Positions 8,712 through 18,730 of a DNA stretch of 64,000 nt are shown here, piece by piece; the stretch's first letter is position 1; the number at the start of each line of letters is the position of its first letter. The DNA comes from Ferruginibacter paludis (GTDB taxonomy: Bacteria; Bacteroidota; Bacteroidia; Chitinophagales; Chitinophagaceae), in contig NZ_JAUFQJ010000013.1 in assembly GCF_030409685.1 (NCBI RefSeq), forward strand, positions 186,001 to 250,000, written 5' to 3'. Under the pieces are notes generated by a model, which made no database searches, was not told the DNA's origin, and saw only the letters and a list, made by a program, of their open reading frames with translations. A program made the translations under genes and the position numbers.

Positions 8712-11108
8712 ATGGAGTGTATTTTTAAGTTTTTTGTTAAGAAGTTTGCTACGGTGTTATTTGGTGTAACCTTTATTTCTTTAACTGTCTGCGGACAAAC
8801 GATAGAACCCACTCCACAAAACCTGCAGGAATTATTGCCCAATGTGGATCCCACACAATTAACCAAATCGGGCTTTGAAAATTACTTTAAGGATAATAAT
8901 CAACCAAGCAGAAAGGGTACCGACCGAAGCAGGGAAAGCGCTTCGGCTGCGGCCAAGAAATTTGACAACAAGGTGGTAGATAAAGATAGCACCTTAAATG
9001 ACAATGTAAAGAACGCATCCTATAATGCTTTAAATACTTACGGCGCAAACGTTTTTAAAAATTCATCTATGTACGACATCGGTGAGTTATCTACACCTCC
9101 GCTGGATTATCCAATTGGAGTGGGCGACCATATTGTTGTAGCCTTGTGGGGTGGGGGCGAATACCAGGAAGACTATATTGTGGCACGGGATGGAGCTATT
9201 TTTCCCAACAGCCTGGGCAAAATATCAGTTCAGGGATTGACTTTTGAAATGGCCCGCTCATTAATTTATGCAAGATTTAAGAGTGTTGTACCGGCCAATA
9301 CTAATATACAAGTAACCTTGGGACAGCCCAGAACCATTAATGTGAATGTTGGCGGGGAGGTTGAAAATCCCGGCCCTGTAACAGTTTCAGCGTTTTCAAA
9401 TGCATACAATGTAATTGGGTTGGCTGGTGGTATTACAGATTTTGGCAGTTTAAGAGATATACAGGTTAAACGTAGCGGAAAGGTGATAGAAACCATCGAC
9501 GTGTACAAATACCTGGCAACCGGCGAAATGGGCAGCCGGATTTATTTGCAAAACAATGATTTTGTATTTGTGGGTAATGAAGTAATAAAAGTATTGGCAA
9601 CAGGACAGTTCAAAAGGCCAATGTACTACCAACTTAAAAAGGACGAAGGCATAAAAGCACTGATTAAATTTTCAGGCGGTTTTACATCCGAAGCGTTAAC
9701 TTCTGCAGTAAAAGTTATCCGAACAGAAAACGAAGACCAGGTGATTCATGATGTGAATGCGACCAGTATTATAAAAATTCCCGATACTGACTATAAACTG
9801 GAAGATGGGGATATTGTAAGAGCAGATTTGGTGAAGCCCGGTCTGGTAAATAAACTGGAAGTGAAAGGACCGGTAAAATATCCCGGTATTTATGAGCTAA
9901 GGAAAAACGACCGCCTGTTTGATGTGATTAACCGGGCGGGTGGAATTACCAGGAACACCTACCTGGCCCGGGCCTATATATTTCGCGGAGCCGGTGATTC
10001 AACCGCTATCAAATCAGATAAGTTGGAAGTTGATTTGAATGATTTACAGAACAATAATTCCGCATCAAGCAGCAGTAATGTATTATTGATGCCAAACGAT
10101 ATAATTCAATTGTTTTCAAGTAATGAGTTTGGTGACCAGGAATTTGTTGACATTTTCGGAGAAGTTAGAAAAGAAGGGCATGTCAGGAAATACGGCGGCA
10201 TGACCTTGCAGGACCTGCTTTATTTATCCGGTGGTTTAAAGCAATCCGCTGAATTTGGGCGACTGGAAATTTCCAGTATCGTAGATATCGATTCTGCAAA
10301 AAAAGGGCTGAAACCTACCCGCAACATCATCAAGTCTTTTTCCATTCAACCTAATTTGATTTTGGATTCTGTGGCAGCCCATATTATTTTAAAACCCTAT
10401 GACCAGGTATTTGTAAGAAAAAATCCAACTTTCGAGCTGCAGCAAAATGTACAAATTCTGGGGCTTGTAAAATATGCAGGGGCTTATTCCAGACTTGATA
10501 AATATGAAAGACTGTCTTCCTATATTCAAAGGGCTGGCGGAGTATTAGAAAATGCTAATATTGGCGGCGCAATTTTGTTTAGGAAAAAAACCGATTTTTT
10601 AAGAGAAAAGATCGTGTATCAACCAAAGAGGGACTCGCTGGGGAATATTATTAAAGACAGTACATTAGCAAATCTTGAAGAGCCGGTTAGTATAGATTTA
10701 TACAAAGCGATAAAGTCACCTAATTCTGTACACGATATTATACTGCAGGAAAATGATGTTATATATATTCCGGAAGTAAATCCATTTATAACCGTTCGCG
10801 GAAAAGTGCAATCGCCATTAAAAATTACTTTTGATAAAGAACACACCAACCTCAGTTACTATATCGACAGGGCAGGCGGCTTCGGTATCAGGCCATGGCG
10901 CAAAAGAGTGTATGTAACCTACGCCAATGGAAAAAGCATGCGCACCAAAAATATTTTCTTTTTTCATATTTATCCAAGAGTAGAAGAGGGATCTACTATT
11001 ACTGTACCACCGCGTCCGGAAAATAAGGACTTTTCCAATGCTATGGCGACAGCACTTACAACAGCTATACCTTTAATTATTACTTACCTGATTTTTAAGA
11101 TTAAATAA
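8712..11108 (+). CDS. Polysaccharide export protein with SLBB domains (Wza-like)
   Basis: The 798-residue secreted protein has an N-terminal signal peptide (hydrophobic core LFGVTFISLTVC). A polysaccharide export/Poly_export domain follows (DYPIGVGDHIVVALWG, about residues 130-220), then a series of SLBB-type repeats seen as VNVGGEVENPGPV, LEVKGPVKYPGIYEL, VDIFGEVRKEGHV, VQILGLVKYAGAY and ITVRGKVQSP. A hydrophobic helix lies at the C-terminus. Wza-like proteins form the outer-membrane export channel for capsule or exopolysaccharide. The multi-SLBB length is usual in Bacteroidota. A Wzz-like gene follows 6 bases later. The ATG at 8712 is chosen over a TTG at 8691 because it places the signal peptide correctly. 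Confidence 0.88.
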   Translation: MECIFKFFVKKFATVLFGVTFISLTVCGQTIEPTPQNLQELLPNVDPTQLTKSGFENYFKDNNQPSRKGTDRSRESASAAAKKFDNKVVDKDSTLNDNVKNASYNALNTYGANVFKNSSMYDIGELSTPPLDYPIGVGDHIVVALWGGGEYQEDYIVARDGAIFPNSLGKISVQGLTFEMARSLIYARFKSVVPANTNIQVTLGQPRTINVNVGGEVENPGPVTVSAFSNAYNVIGLAGGITDFGSLRDIQVKRSGKVIETIDVYKYLATGEMGSRIYLQNNDFVFVGNEVIKVLATGQFKRPMYYQLKKDEGIKALIKFSGGFTSEALTSAVKVIRTENEDQVIHDVNATSIIKIPDTDYKLEDGDIVRADLVKPGLVNKLEVKGPVKYPGIYELRKNDRLFDVINRAGGITRNTYLARAYIFRGAGDSTAIKSDKLEVDLNDLQNNNSASSSSNVLLMPNDIIQLFSSNEFGDQEFVDIFGEVRKEGHVRKYGGMTLQDLLYLSGGLKQSAEFGRLEISSIVDIDSAKKGLKPTRNIIKSFSIQPNLILDSVAAHIILKPYDQVFVRKNPTFELQQNVQILGLVKYAGAYSRLDKYERLSSYIQRAGGVLENANIGGAILFRKKTDFLREKIVYQPKRDSLGNIIKDSTLANLEEPVSIDLYKAIKSPNSVHDIILQENDVIYIPEVNPFITVRGKVQSPLKITFDKEHTNLSYYIDRAGGFGIRPWRKRVYVTYANGKSMRTKNIFFFHIYPRVEEGSTITVPPRPENKDFSNAMATALTTAIPLIITYLIFKIK

Positions 11109-11114
11109 AAAAAA

Positions 11115-12125
11115 TTGACAAGCACAGTACTGTTAAGAAGCATTTTTTATAAGCTGGGAAAATACAAGCTTCTCATTGCAGGGGTTGGTGTTGCATTTGC
11201 ACTTTTGTTATTTTTTTACGGACGCCACAACAGGGTTGTCTATACTGCAAAAGCAACTATTTTTCCATTAACAAATCAATCTGAAAATACGCTTTCAACA
11301 AGCGCATTAAGTGGAATTTTAGGTATTGAAGGTACTTCAAAAAGCTTTAGCAGTGAAGCTGCCATTAATATCGTGGAACTTACCATGAGTCGCAACGTAA
11401 GACAAAAGGTTGCGGCAACACGATTGCCTCAATTTGGTAATAAAACAATAGCCGAATTGTTGATACAAGATATAAATGACCACAGTTTTTTTTGGCAGAA
11501 GAAACTAAAAATGCCGGACGACACCATTGCATTGGCTTCTGTGGGAGCGGAAATTTTAAACGACTACCTTACCGCAAAGATGAGTAAGACTGAAGTACTG
11601 GAAATATATTTTAGCAACGCCAACAAACCATTGATCACTCCAATAACAAATGTGCTGATAGATAAACTGTCGCAGTTTTATATTGATCTTAAAACTTCCA
11701 AAGCACTTGCAGATTATAATTTTACCGTGAAGAAAATAGATTCGCTGGAAGGAATTTTAGGCAGGGTAGATAAGAAGGCAATAGCGATGCAGAACACTAC
11801 TTTCTTTACTCCAACAGACAGGTTGGAATATGACTTGCCTAAAGAAAATTTGTCAATGGAAAAAAGCAGGATTGTACGGCAGCGTGACCAGTCTGTAACC
11901 AACAGGGAGGAGGCCACCTGGCGTTTACAAAAAGCCACTCCAATCATTTCAGTATTGGATAAACCAACCGAGCCATTTGCAATGTCCAAAACTTCTTCTG
12001 TATTGCTGGGTATTGGCGGCTTTATTGCTGGTAGTTTAATTTGTATCTTTTTCTTAATAGCAGGCTTGTTGTATGCTTTTACAAAAGCTGAAATTTATAA
12101 AAGTCTTTTTGGTGATGAGCAGTAA
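11115..12125 (+). CDS. Wzz-like polysaccharide chain-length determinant protein
   Basis: The protein has two membrane helices, one near residues 18-34 (LLIAGVGVAFALLLFFY) and one near the C-terminus (about 295-320). The long periplasmic region between them is helical. This is the Wzz/PCP architecture that sets polymer length and couples polymerisation to the Wza channel. No tyrosine-kinase domain follows. The start is a TTG 6 bases after the SLBB stop. No ATG exists upstream of the first membrane helix, so TTG is the only start that keeps the fold. It is co-transcribed with the SLBB gene. No glycosyltransferases are nearby. Confidence 0.75.
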   Translation: MTSTVLLRSIFYKLGKYKLLIAGVGVAFALLLFFYGRHNRVVYTAKATIFPLTNQSENTLSTSALSGILGIEGTSKSFSSEAAINIVELTMSRNVRQKVAATRLPQFGNKTIAELLIQDINDHSFFWQKKLKMPDDTIALASVGAEILNDYLTAKMSKTEVLEIYFSNANKPLITPITNVLIDKLSQFYIDLKTSKALADYNFTVKKIDSLEGILGRVDKKAIAMQNTTFFTPTDRLEYDLPKENLSMEKSRIVRQRDQSVTNREEATWRLQKATPIISVLDKPTEPFAMSKTSSVLLGIGGFIAGSLICIFFLIAGLLYAFTKAEIYKSLFGDEQ

Positions 12126-12137
12126 GAAGCCCCCGCC

Positions 12138-13448
12138 TCATGATTTTCTAAATGCCCATTTGAACATTTCTTTCCAACTCGCCTTTTTGCCATACATTAA
12201 AATGCCTGTTCTATAAATTTTAGCAGCCAGCCAGGTAGTAAATAAAAAGCCGGCAATCAGTAATGCCATTGATACAACCAGCTGTTGCCACGGAACTCCA
12301 CTCGGTATACGAGCCATCATAACGATAGGTGATGTAAACGGTATCATACTGGCCCATACCATAATGGTACTGTCGGGCGTGTTTAAATTGCTTGTCATAA
12401 TAATAAAGGCAAAAATAATGGGCATCGTAATCGGCAACATAAGCGATTGTGCTTCCTGCGGATCTTCGTTTATTACACTGCCGATAGCAGCAAACAGCGA
12501 AGCGTAAAAAAGGTATCCTCCGAGAAAATAAAATATAAAACAAGTAATAATCATCGACCAGTTTACATTGCTGGCAGTTTGCTTAACATCCATTAATTTC
12601 ATGGCCATGGCGCTGCTACCCCCCATAGGTATATTCTTATTCACCTCACCAGCCTGTTGCACCAGCTCGTGCGGAATAAATGCGCCAATGGCAGTAGATA
12701 AAACCAGTATCAAAACAATCCATAAAAAAAACTGTGTAAGTCCAACCGCTGCAATACCTAATATTTTCCCCATCATCAATTGAAACGGTTTTACGCTGCT
12801 CACAATAACCTCTGCAATGCGGTTCGTTTTTTCTTCCATTACACCCCGCATTACCATGGCGCCAAAAATAAACATGGTGATGTAGATCAGAATGCCACTT
12901 CCAAATCCAACGCCGTAGTTAAGCTGAGCATTTACTTCCTGCGATTTTCCCTGTGCTGTGGTTAACCGGTTCTCTACCTTAAATGCCCCCTTTGATTGCT
13001 TACTTATACTGTCGAGCGTTTCTTTGCGGATACCCTTTTTCTGTAACTGGTTAATTTCGTAAGCCCTGTCCAGCGTGGATTCTATCAGTCCCTGCGCATC
13101 TATACCCAATTGTTTTTTTGAATGGATAGTAAATTTTCGTGATGCAGAATCATTGTTTAAATTCAATACAGCATCATAGCCTTTGGTGGAAAAATTTGTA
13201 CTGTCAATATTGTCTTTAAAATCAAAAATCAAACTGGCGGAATCGCCTTTTAAGTTAGCCCTGAAAGTACCGGGATCATTGATAACCGCTATTTTTTTTA
13301 ATTTTTCTTTAGATGACATGGCAAAAAAAGCACTGCCAAAAATAAAAAGTAACATTACAATAGGCAGTAAAAAGGTAGACAATAAAAATGTTTTATTGCG
13401 CACCCGGGTTATGTATTCTCTTTTTAGTACGAGCCAGATCTTATTCAT
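12138..13448 (-). CDS. ABC-2 type transporter permease (NatB-like)
   Basis: The 436-residue membrane protein has one N-terminal helix (about residues 20-45), a large extracytoplasmic domain of roughly 130 residues, then five or six helices from residue 180 on, with the segment MFIFGAMVMRGVMEEKTNRIAEVIVSS typical of NatB/ABC-2 exporters. It should form the channel for the ATPase encoded immediately upstream (27-base gap, same strand). The substrate is unknown; relatives export Na+ or lipid-like compounds. It converges on the Wzz-like gene with only 12 bases between the stops. Confidence 0.88.
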   Translation of the reverse strand: MNKIWLVLKREYITRVRNKTFLLSTFLLPIVMLLFIFGSAFFAMSSKEKLKKIAVINDPGTFRANLKGDSASLIFDFKDNIDSTNFSTKGYDAVLNLNNDSASRKFTIHSKKQLGIDAQGLIESTLDRAYEINQLQKKGIRKETLDSISKQSKGAFKVENRLTTAQGKSQEVNAQLNYGVGFGSGILIYITMFIFGAMVMRGVMEEKTNRIAEVIVSSVKPFQLMMGKILGIAAVGLTQFFLWIVLILVLSTAIGAFIPHELVQQAGEVNKNIPMGGSSAMAMKLMDVKQTASNVNWSMIITCFIFYFLGGYLFYASLFAAIGSVINEDPQEAQSLMLPITMPIIFAFIIMTSNLNTPDSTIMVWASMIPFTSPIVMMARIPSGVPWQQLVVSMALLIAGFLFTTWLAAKIYRTGILMYGKKASWKEMFKWAFRKS

Positions 13449-13475
13449 GTTTTTTGGATAAATGCTACTTAAAAA

Positions 13476-14405
13476 TTAATTCATTTTTTCAAACTGTCTT
13501 GCATAAGGTGTGCCTTCTACCAACTGAATAAAAATCTCATTGAGTGTAGGTAGTACTTCATTAAATGAGTGGATTTGGATGTCCTGGCTGATGAAAAATT
13601 TCAATACATCATTGGTAGTGGAGTCATGCAGTAATTTCAATAACAATTCGTTTGGCTGGTGTTTAATTACTTCAAAAATATAAGTCATTAAATTATGTGC
13701 GTTCGTGCTGGCGCCCAACCGGTAAACGTTTTGCTTAAATTGATTTTTTACATCTGCCACACTGCCATCTAAAATCTTTTTACCTTTATTCACCAATACA
13801 ATGTGGTCGCAAATTTCTTCTACCTGTTCCATGCGGTGGGTGCTGAATATAACTGTGCTGCCATTTTTAGCCAGATTAAAAATTTCATCCTTTATCAGGT
13901 TGGCATTTACTGGGTCTAATCCACTGAAAGGCTCATCCAGTATAATCAATTCAGGTTCATGTAAAACAGTGGTAACAAATTGTAGTTTTTGGCTCATACC
14001 CTTGCTTAAGTCTTCTACCTTCTTGTTCCACCAGCTTTCCATTTCAAATTTTATAAACCAGGCTTTTATTTTTTTCATCGCATCACTTCTGCTTAAGCCC
14101 TTTAACTGCGCAAGATACAGGGCCTGTTCGCCGATTTTCATTTTCTTATACAGGCCTCTTTCTTCAGGCATATAGCCAATGTAGCGCACATCATTCACCG
14201 GGTCAAAATGCCTGTTCTTTAAAAATATTTCGCCGTTATCGGGATAAAAGATGCCAGTGATCATTCTTAACAAAGTAGTTTTGCCTGCACCATTCGGACC
14301 GAGCAAGCCAAATATACTGCCCTGTTCAATAGTAAAACTTATGTCGTCAACGGCCTTCTGTGTGGAAAAATATTTTTGTACATTTTTTAGCTCCAGGATA
14401 TTCAT
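13476..14405 (-). CDS. ABC transporter ATP-binding protein (NatA-like)
   Basis: The 309-residue ATPase has Walker A GPNGAGKTT, the signature LSKGMSQKLQ, Walker B LIILDEPFSGLDP and the switch histidine in FSTHRME. The C-terminal 90 residues form a DUF4162-like extension often seen in NatA/CcmA-type exporters. It drives the adjacent permease, and together they make an ABC-2 exporter with unknown substrate. It is the first gene of a two-gene unit. Confidence 0.9.
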   Translation of the reverse strand: MNILELKNVQKYFSTQKAVDDISFTIEQGSIFGLLGPNGAGKTTLLRMITGIFYPDNGEIFLKNRHFDPVNDVRYIGYMPEERGLYKKMKIGEQALYLAQLKGLSRSDAMKKIKAWFIKFEMESWWNKKVEDLSKGMSQKLQFVTTVLHEPELIILDEPFSGLDPVNANLIKDEIFNLAKNGSTVIFSTHRMEQVEEICDHIVLVNKGKKILDGSVADVKNQFKQNVYRLGASTNAHNLMTYIFEVIKHQPNELLLKLLHDSTTNDVLKFFISQDIQIHSFNEVLPTLNEIFIQLVEGTPYARQFEKMN

Positions 14406-14553
14406 TGGGTTATTTTATTGAGGTGTAAGATTACTAAAAATTTAATAGAGAATTATACAAAGTACATCAAAGTTTTATGAGTGGTAAACTTAACGCCTCA
14501 AGAAATAAAAATTGTGCTTTCCGCAATGCCAGCGGTTGTGTGGTGACAATATT

Positions 14554-16125
14554 TTACTTCGTCAGCACGGCTGCAATTTGCAGTGCAACGCGTTCGCCAT
14601 CCATAGCAGCACTCACAATTCCACCTGCATAGCCAGCGCCTTCAGCACAAGGGTATAAGTTACTAAGTTGGGGATGCGCCAGGCGTTCTGCATCCCTGGG
14701 AATTCTTACGGGCGAAGAAGTACGGCTTTCAGTAGCAACTACAACCGCATCATTTGTAAAATATCCTTTCATTTTTTTTCCGAATGCAACAAACCCTTTT
14801 GCAAGTGCATCATAAATAAAATCTGGTAACACTTCGTTCAGCGGTGCCGCATTTAGGCCAGGCTGATAAGAGCAGTCCGGTAAATTTGCAGATAACTTTT
14901 TGTTTGAAAAATCAACCATGCGCTGTGCGGGGGCCACAAATTTTCCGCCACCGGCAGCAAAAGCTTTTTCTTCTACGTTTTGCTGAAATTGCAACATGGC
15001 TAGATCACTGCTGGTATTAATTATTTTTTTGCTGATGACATCTTTTAATTCCACCTGTACTACAATGCCGCTGTTTGCATATGGATTGTTGCGTTTAGAA
15101 GGACTCCATCCATTTACTACTAATTGCCCGGGCGAAGTTGCTGCCGGAGCTATAATACCTCCCGGGCACATGCAAAATGAAAATACGCCACGGCCGTTTA
15201 CCTGTTGTACGAGGGTATAGGCCGCCGGAGGTAAATAGCCGGCCCTGGTTGCACAGTGATATTGTACAGTATCAATTAAACTTTGCGGATGTTCTACCCT
15301 TACACCCAGGGCAAAAGGTTTGGCTTCAACCTGTATTTTTTTTTGATGCAGCAATTCAAAAATATCGCGGGCAGAATGACCTGTTGCCAAAATAAAAGCA
15401 TCGCCGTTAAATACATTTCCATCAGCTGTTTTAACAGCACTTAATTTCTCGTTGCTGATTATAAAGTCTGTAACCCTTTTATTGAATAAAAATTCACCTC
15501 CGCAGTCTTCAATTGTTTGCCGCATGGCTGTGATAATGGAAGGCAATTTATTGGTGCCAATATGCGGATGAGCTTCGTATAATATTTTTTCTTCGGCACC
15601 AAAATGTACAAAGAGGTGTAAGATTCTGTCAATATTTCCACGTTTATTACTGCGGGTATACAATTTACCATCGCTGTAGGTGCCTGCACCACCCTCTCCA
15701 AAACAATAATTGCTGTCGGGGTTTAAAGTGCCTTCTTTATTAAGCATGGCGAGGTCTCTTCTTCTTGCCCTTACATCTTTACCTCTTTCAAGCAATACCG
15801 GTTGAATACCCATTTCTATCAGCTGTAGTGCCGCAAATAAACCTGCAGGGCCTGCGCCAATTATCACCACTTTTTTTGTTCCGGGGCGTACCGTGTTAAA
15901 ATTGAAGGTTTCAATTGTTCTATTGTGAAAAGGCTCGTCAATAAAAGCGTTAACAGTAAGATTTACCCAGATAGTTTTTCCCCTTGCATCAATTGATTTT
16001 TTGAGAATCTGAAAACCCGTTATTCCGCCTGCGGTTTTTCCGGTGGTGTTTGCAAGCGCATGCATAATTGCTTCATGATCGGCAGCCTGCTCAGGAAGTA
16101 ATTTGAGCGAAATTTTTTGTTGCAT
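14554..16125 (-). CDS. FAD-dependent dehydrogenase (NAD(FAD)-utilising family)
   Basis: The 523-residue protein carries the dinucleotide-binding motif VVIIGAGPAGLFAALQL (about residues 86-102), an LLERG end of strand 2, and a second FAD contact FILATGHSARD. The C-terminus AGYAGGIVSAAMDG is typical of a widespread uncharacterised oxidoreductase family whose first 80 residues form a small separate domain. It is cytoplasmic with unknown substrate. I start it at 16125, where CAGGAG lies directly before the ATG; the frame extends 15 codons further upstream, but that part looks untranslated. Confidence 0.85.
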   Translation of the reverse strand: MQQKISLKLLPEQAADHEAIMHALANTTGKTAGGITGFQILKKSIDARGKTIWVNLTVNAFIDEPFHNRTIETFNFNTVRPGTKKVVIIGAGPAGLFAALQLIEMGIQPVLLERGKDVRARRRDLAMLNKEGTLNPDSNYCFGEGGAGTYSDGKLYTRSNKRGNIDRILHLFVHFGAEEKILYEAHPHIGTNKLPSIITAMRQTIEDCGGEFLFNKRVTDFIISNEKLSAVKTADGNVFNGDAFILATGHSARDIFELLHQKKIQVEAKPFALGVRVEHPQSLIDTVQYHCATRAGYLPPAAYTLVQQVNGRGVFSFCMCPGGIIAPAATSPGQLVVNGWSPSKRNNPYANSGIVVQVELKDVISKKIINTSSDLAMLQFQQNVEEKAFAAGGGKFVAPAQRMVDFSNKKLSANLPDCSYQPGLNAAPLNEVLPDFIYDALAKGFVAFGKKMKGYFTNDAVVVATESRTSSPVRIPRDAERLAHPQLSNLYPCAEGAGYAGGIVSAAMDGERVALQIAAVLTK

Positions 16126-16236
16126 ACTCCTGAATTCCGTTAGAAAAATGAAAAAGAGCATTAAGGGCAACTCTTTATCAAAACCATTGATTGTATGGGA
16201 GGTGTTATTTAAATAACTTTACGTTAGCGTGTTTTT

Positions 16237-16629
16237 TTAGAAAGGCAGATCATCAATTGCATCAGGTGAGGTAGATGAAAAAGTATCCAGAGGCTCCATA
16301 TATTCGGTATCAGTAACTCCCTTGTCAGTGCCTGGAGATAATATTTGCTCAATGCGCCATGCATCCAAATTGGTGATGTAATTTACCTTGCCATCTTTTT
16401 CCCATTTACTTCCTTTGATGTTAAAAGATACTTTTATTTCGTCACCGATGTTTACTTTATCAATCATAGTGGTTTTATCCTGTACCGACTGAAATTTTAC
16501 ATAGTTGGTAATTGTGCGGCCACCAATATCTTCTGTTTTTTCAACTGCAAATTCTCTTGTTTTGAACGTTCCTGTACGTTGAACAGTATCATATTTTGCA
16601 ACCAGTTTACCGGTTAATTCGTAACTCAT
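16237..16629 (-). CDS. DUF3127 protein with SSB-like acidic C-terminal tip
   Basis: The 130-residue protein opens with MSYELTGKLVAKYDTVQRTGTFKTREFAVE, as in DUF3127, a Bacteroidota family predicted to have an OB-fold. After the fold comes a flexible, acidic stretch and the last residues are IDDLPF. That ending is the same kind of tip SSB proteins use to recruit partner enzymes. A role in DNA or RNA binding is inferred. The gene is divergent from dnaA, separated by the 643-base region described next. Confidence 0.8.
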   Translation of the reverse strand: MSYELTGKLVAKYDTVQRTGTFKTREFAVEKTEDIGGRTITNYVKFQSVQDKTTMIDKVNIGDEIKVSFNIKGSKWEKDGKVNYITNLDAWRIEQILSPGTDKGVTDTEYMEPLDTFSSTSPDAIDDLPF

Positions 16630-17272
16630 GTTTGTAATGTTTATATTGTAAAAGTAAACTTATTTACCAATAATTTTTTTTGACTTTTTGATTCATAACT
16701 TTTATTGAACAAAAGTCTTTCTTTTGGTTTTCTCATCAAAATCTTTCAGGGTAACCTGGCAAAAATTTTCATAAAAAAATTGCAGTGTTATTTCTTAAGA
16801 TGACAACCATGTTACTTGCGCAGGTACAAAACCAATAAGCCGTAAAATATTTTCTTCATAACCAGACAGTTTCTGTTAATTGTATTCATGTTTAAACAAC
16901 TGAATGATTGCTTAAAAGTTGAGCAAATTTGCATACTTTTTTAAGAGACAAAAACAAGTATTTTTTTTCAAAATCAAAATTAGCGTAAAAGTACGTTGAA
17001 GAATCATGTTTTGCAATGAAATGCAGTATGGTAAAGGGTTACAGCGCAAACACTTCTTCGCTAATAATAAAAGAAGGAAAATAAAATTTCATAAACTACC
17101 ATACTGTGGTAATACGGTAAAAAACAAGGGAATAAAAAATTTTTTTTTCAACAAATTATTTTGATATTCGCTCTCCCCATCAAATATAGGTTCACATTTT
17201 ACTATAAACAGACGGTTCTGGAATATTTTGACTGTGGATAATTTTATAAATTCGTAAATTGCTTAAGGAATA
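16630..17272. other. Long A/T-rich divergent region upstream of dnaA, candidate replication-control or oriC site
   Basis: This 643-base stretch has no credible gene. It contains homopolymer A/T runs (for example 17131-17150), a 10-bp inverted repeat (17024-17033 with 17097-17106, CAGTATGGTA/TACCATACTG) and one perfect DnaA box near the dnaA start. Only one consensus box is seen, so it is more safely read as the dnaA promoter and autoregulation region. An origin would need further degenerate boxes. Confidence 0.5.
17233..17241 (-). promoter_or_regulatory. Consensus DnaA box
   Basis: TGTGGATAA is the exact complement of the DnaA box TTATCCACA. It lies 31 bases before the dnaA ATG, a place where DnaA commonly represses its own gene. 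Confidence 0.7.
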
Positions 17273-18706
17273 ATGGATAAAGTTTTTGATAAGGTATGGT
17301 CTAATTGTTTAGAGATAATCAAAGACATTGTAGAATGGCAGCATTTTAAAACATGGTTCGAACCTATTAAACCCGTAGCCCTCAAAGAAAAAGTATTAAC
17401 GATACAAGTACCCAGTCAATTCTTTTTTGAATACCTTGAAGAGCATTACATTAGTTTACTGGCAAAAACTTTAAAGAGAGAATTAGGTAAGGATGCCCGT
17501 TTAGAATACAGGATAATGGTAGATAGCGGTAACAGTAAAAATAAGCCGCTTACAATGGATGTTCCCGGTCATGGTTTTAAATCATATTCAAATAACGAAA
17601 TGGATTTTCCACTTGTGATAAATAACCCGGTTAAAAACCCGTTTGTAATTCCTGGTCTGAAAAAGATGCAGATAGATCCGCAGTTAAATCATGCGTATAC
17701 ATTCGATAGTTTTATCGAGGGTGATTGTAACAGGGTAGCAAGAAGGGCTGGTAAAACAGTTGCAGAAAAACCTGGTACAACCTCATTTAACCCACTGGTA
17801 ATTTATGGTGGTGTAGGCTTGGGTAAAACGCATTTGGCACAGGCAATAGGTAACGAAGTAAAACGCATTCACAACAATAAAGTGGTGTTGTATGTAAGTT
17901 CAGAAAAATTCATTAACCAGTTTATAGATCACGGCCGCAATGGCGCCATCAATGATTTTATACATTTTTACCAGTTGATTGATGTTCTGATTATTGATGA
18001 TGTGCAATTTTTTAACAGGGCAGAAAAATCGCAGGATGCATTCTTTTCTATTTTCAATCATTTGCATCAAAGTGGAAAACAACTGATACTCACCAGCGAT
18101 AAACCTCCCAAAGATCTGGAAGGGGTACAGGAGCGTTTATTAAGCCGTTTCCGGTGGGGATTAAGCGCCGACTTGCAGGTGCCGGATTATGATACCAAGA
18201 TTGAGATATTAGAAAAGAAAATGAAGAACGACGGGCTTGAAATGCCTAAAGAAGTGGTAAAATATATAGCCTACAATATCAGCAGTAACGTTCGGGAACT
18301 GGAAGGCGCATTGATATCATTGTTGGCACAATCTTCGCTAAATAAGAGGGAAATAGATCTTGAATTGGCAAAAAAAGTACTACGAAATTTTGTAAAATCT
18401 TCCAGCAAGGAGATAACTATAGACGCCATCCAAAAAATGGTATGTGAGTACTTTGATGTTCCTTATGACAAACTTTTACAGAAAACCCGCAAAAGAGAAA
18501 TTGTACAGGCAAGACAGATCACCATGTTCCTCGCAAAGGCCTTTACCAAAAACTCCTTAAAAACAATTGGCGAGCATTTTGGAGGCAGAGATCACACGAC
18601 TGTAATTCATAGCTGCCAAACAGTGAAAGATTTAATGGATACTGACAGCCTTTTTAAAGAAAGTGTAATGGAGTTGCAGCAAAAGGTTCAACTCGCCGCT
18701 ATGTAG
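17273..18706 (+). CDS. dnaA: Chromosomal replication initiator protein DnaA
   Basis: The 477-residue protein shows the four DnaA domains: the N-terminal DnaB-interacting part (WSNCLEIIKDIVEWQHFKTW), a variable linker (about 95-140), the AAA+ core with Walker A YGGVGLGKTHL and Walker B VLIIDDVQF, and the DNA-binding domain with signature GGRDHTTVIHSC. DnaA opens oriC and loads the helicase. AAGGA lies 3 bases before the ATG. A DnaA box lies in the promoter region, and a strong terminator follows. dnaN is not adjacent, which is common in Bacteroidota. Confidence 0.97.
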   Translation: MDKVFDKVWSNCLEIIKDIVEWQHFKTWFEPIKPVALKEKVLTIQVPSQFFFEYLEEHYISLLAKTLKRELGKDARLEYRIMVDSGNSKNKPLTMDVPGHGFKSYSNNEMDFPLVINNPVKNPFVIPGLKKMQIDPQLNHAYTFDSFIEGDCNRVARRAGKTVAEKPGTTSFNPLVIYGGVGLGKTHLAQAIGNEVKRIHNNKVVLYVSSEKFINQFIDHGRNGAINDFIHFYQLIDVLIIDDVQFFNRAEKSQDAFFSIFNHLHQSGKQLILTSDKPPKDLEGVQERLLSRFRWGLSADLQVPDYDTKIEILEKKMKNDGLEMPKEVVKYIAYNISSNVRELEGALISLLAQSSLNKREIDLELAKKVLRNFVKSSSKEITIDAIQKMVCEYFDVPYDKLLQKTRKREIVQARQITMFLAKAFTKNSLKTIGEHFGGRDHTTVIHSCQTVKDLMDTDSLFKESVMELQQKVQLAAM

Positions 18707-18730
18707 CATGATCGTAACCATAAAATATTT

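Noticed and set aside
16126..16170. 15-codon N-terminal extension of the FAD-dependent oxidoreductase
   Set aside because: CAGGAG directly before the ATG at 16125, and the family start at that position, favour the shorter form.
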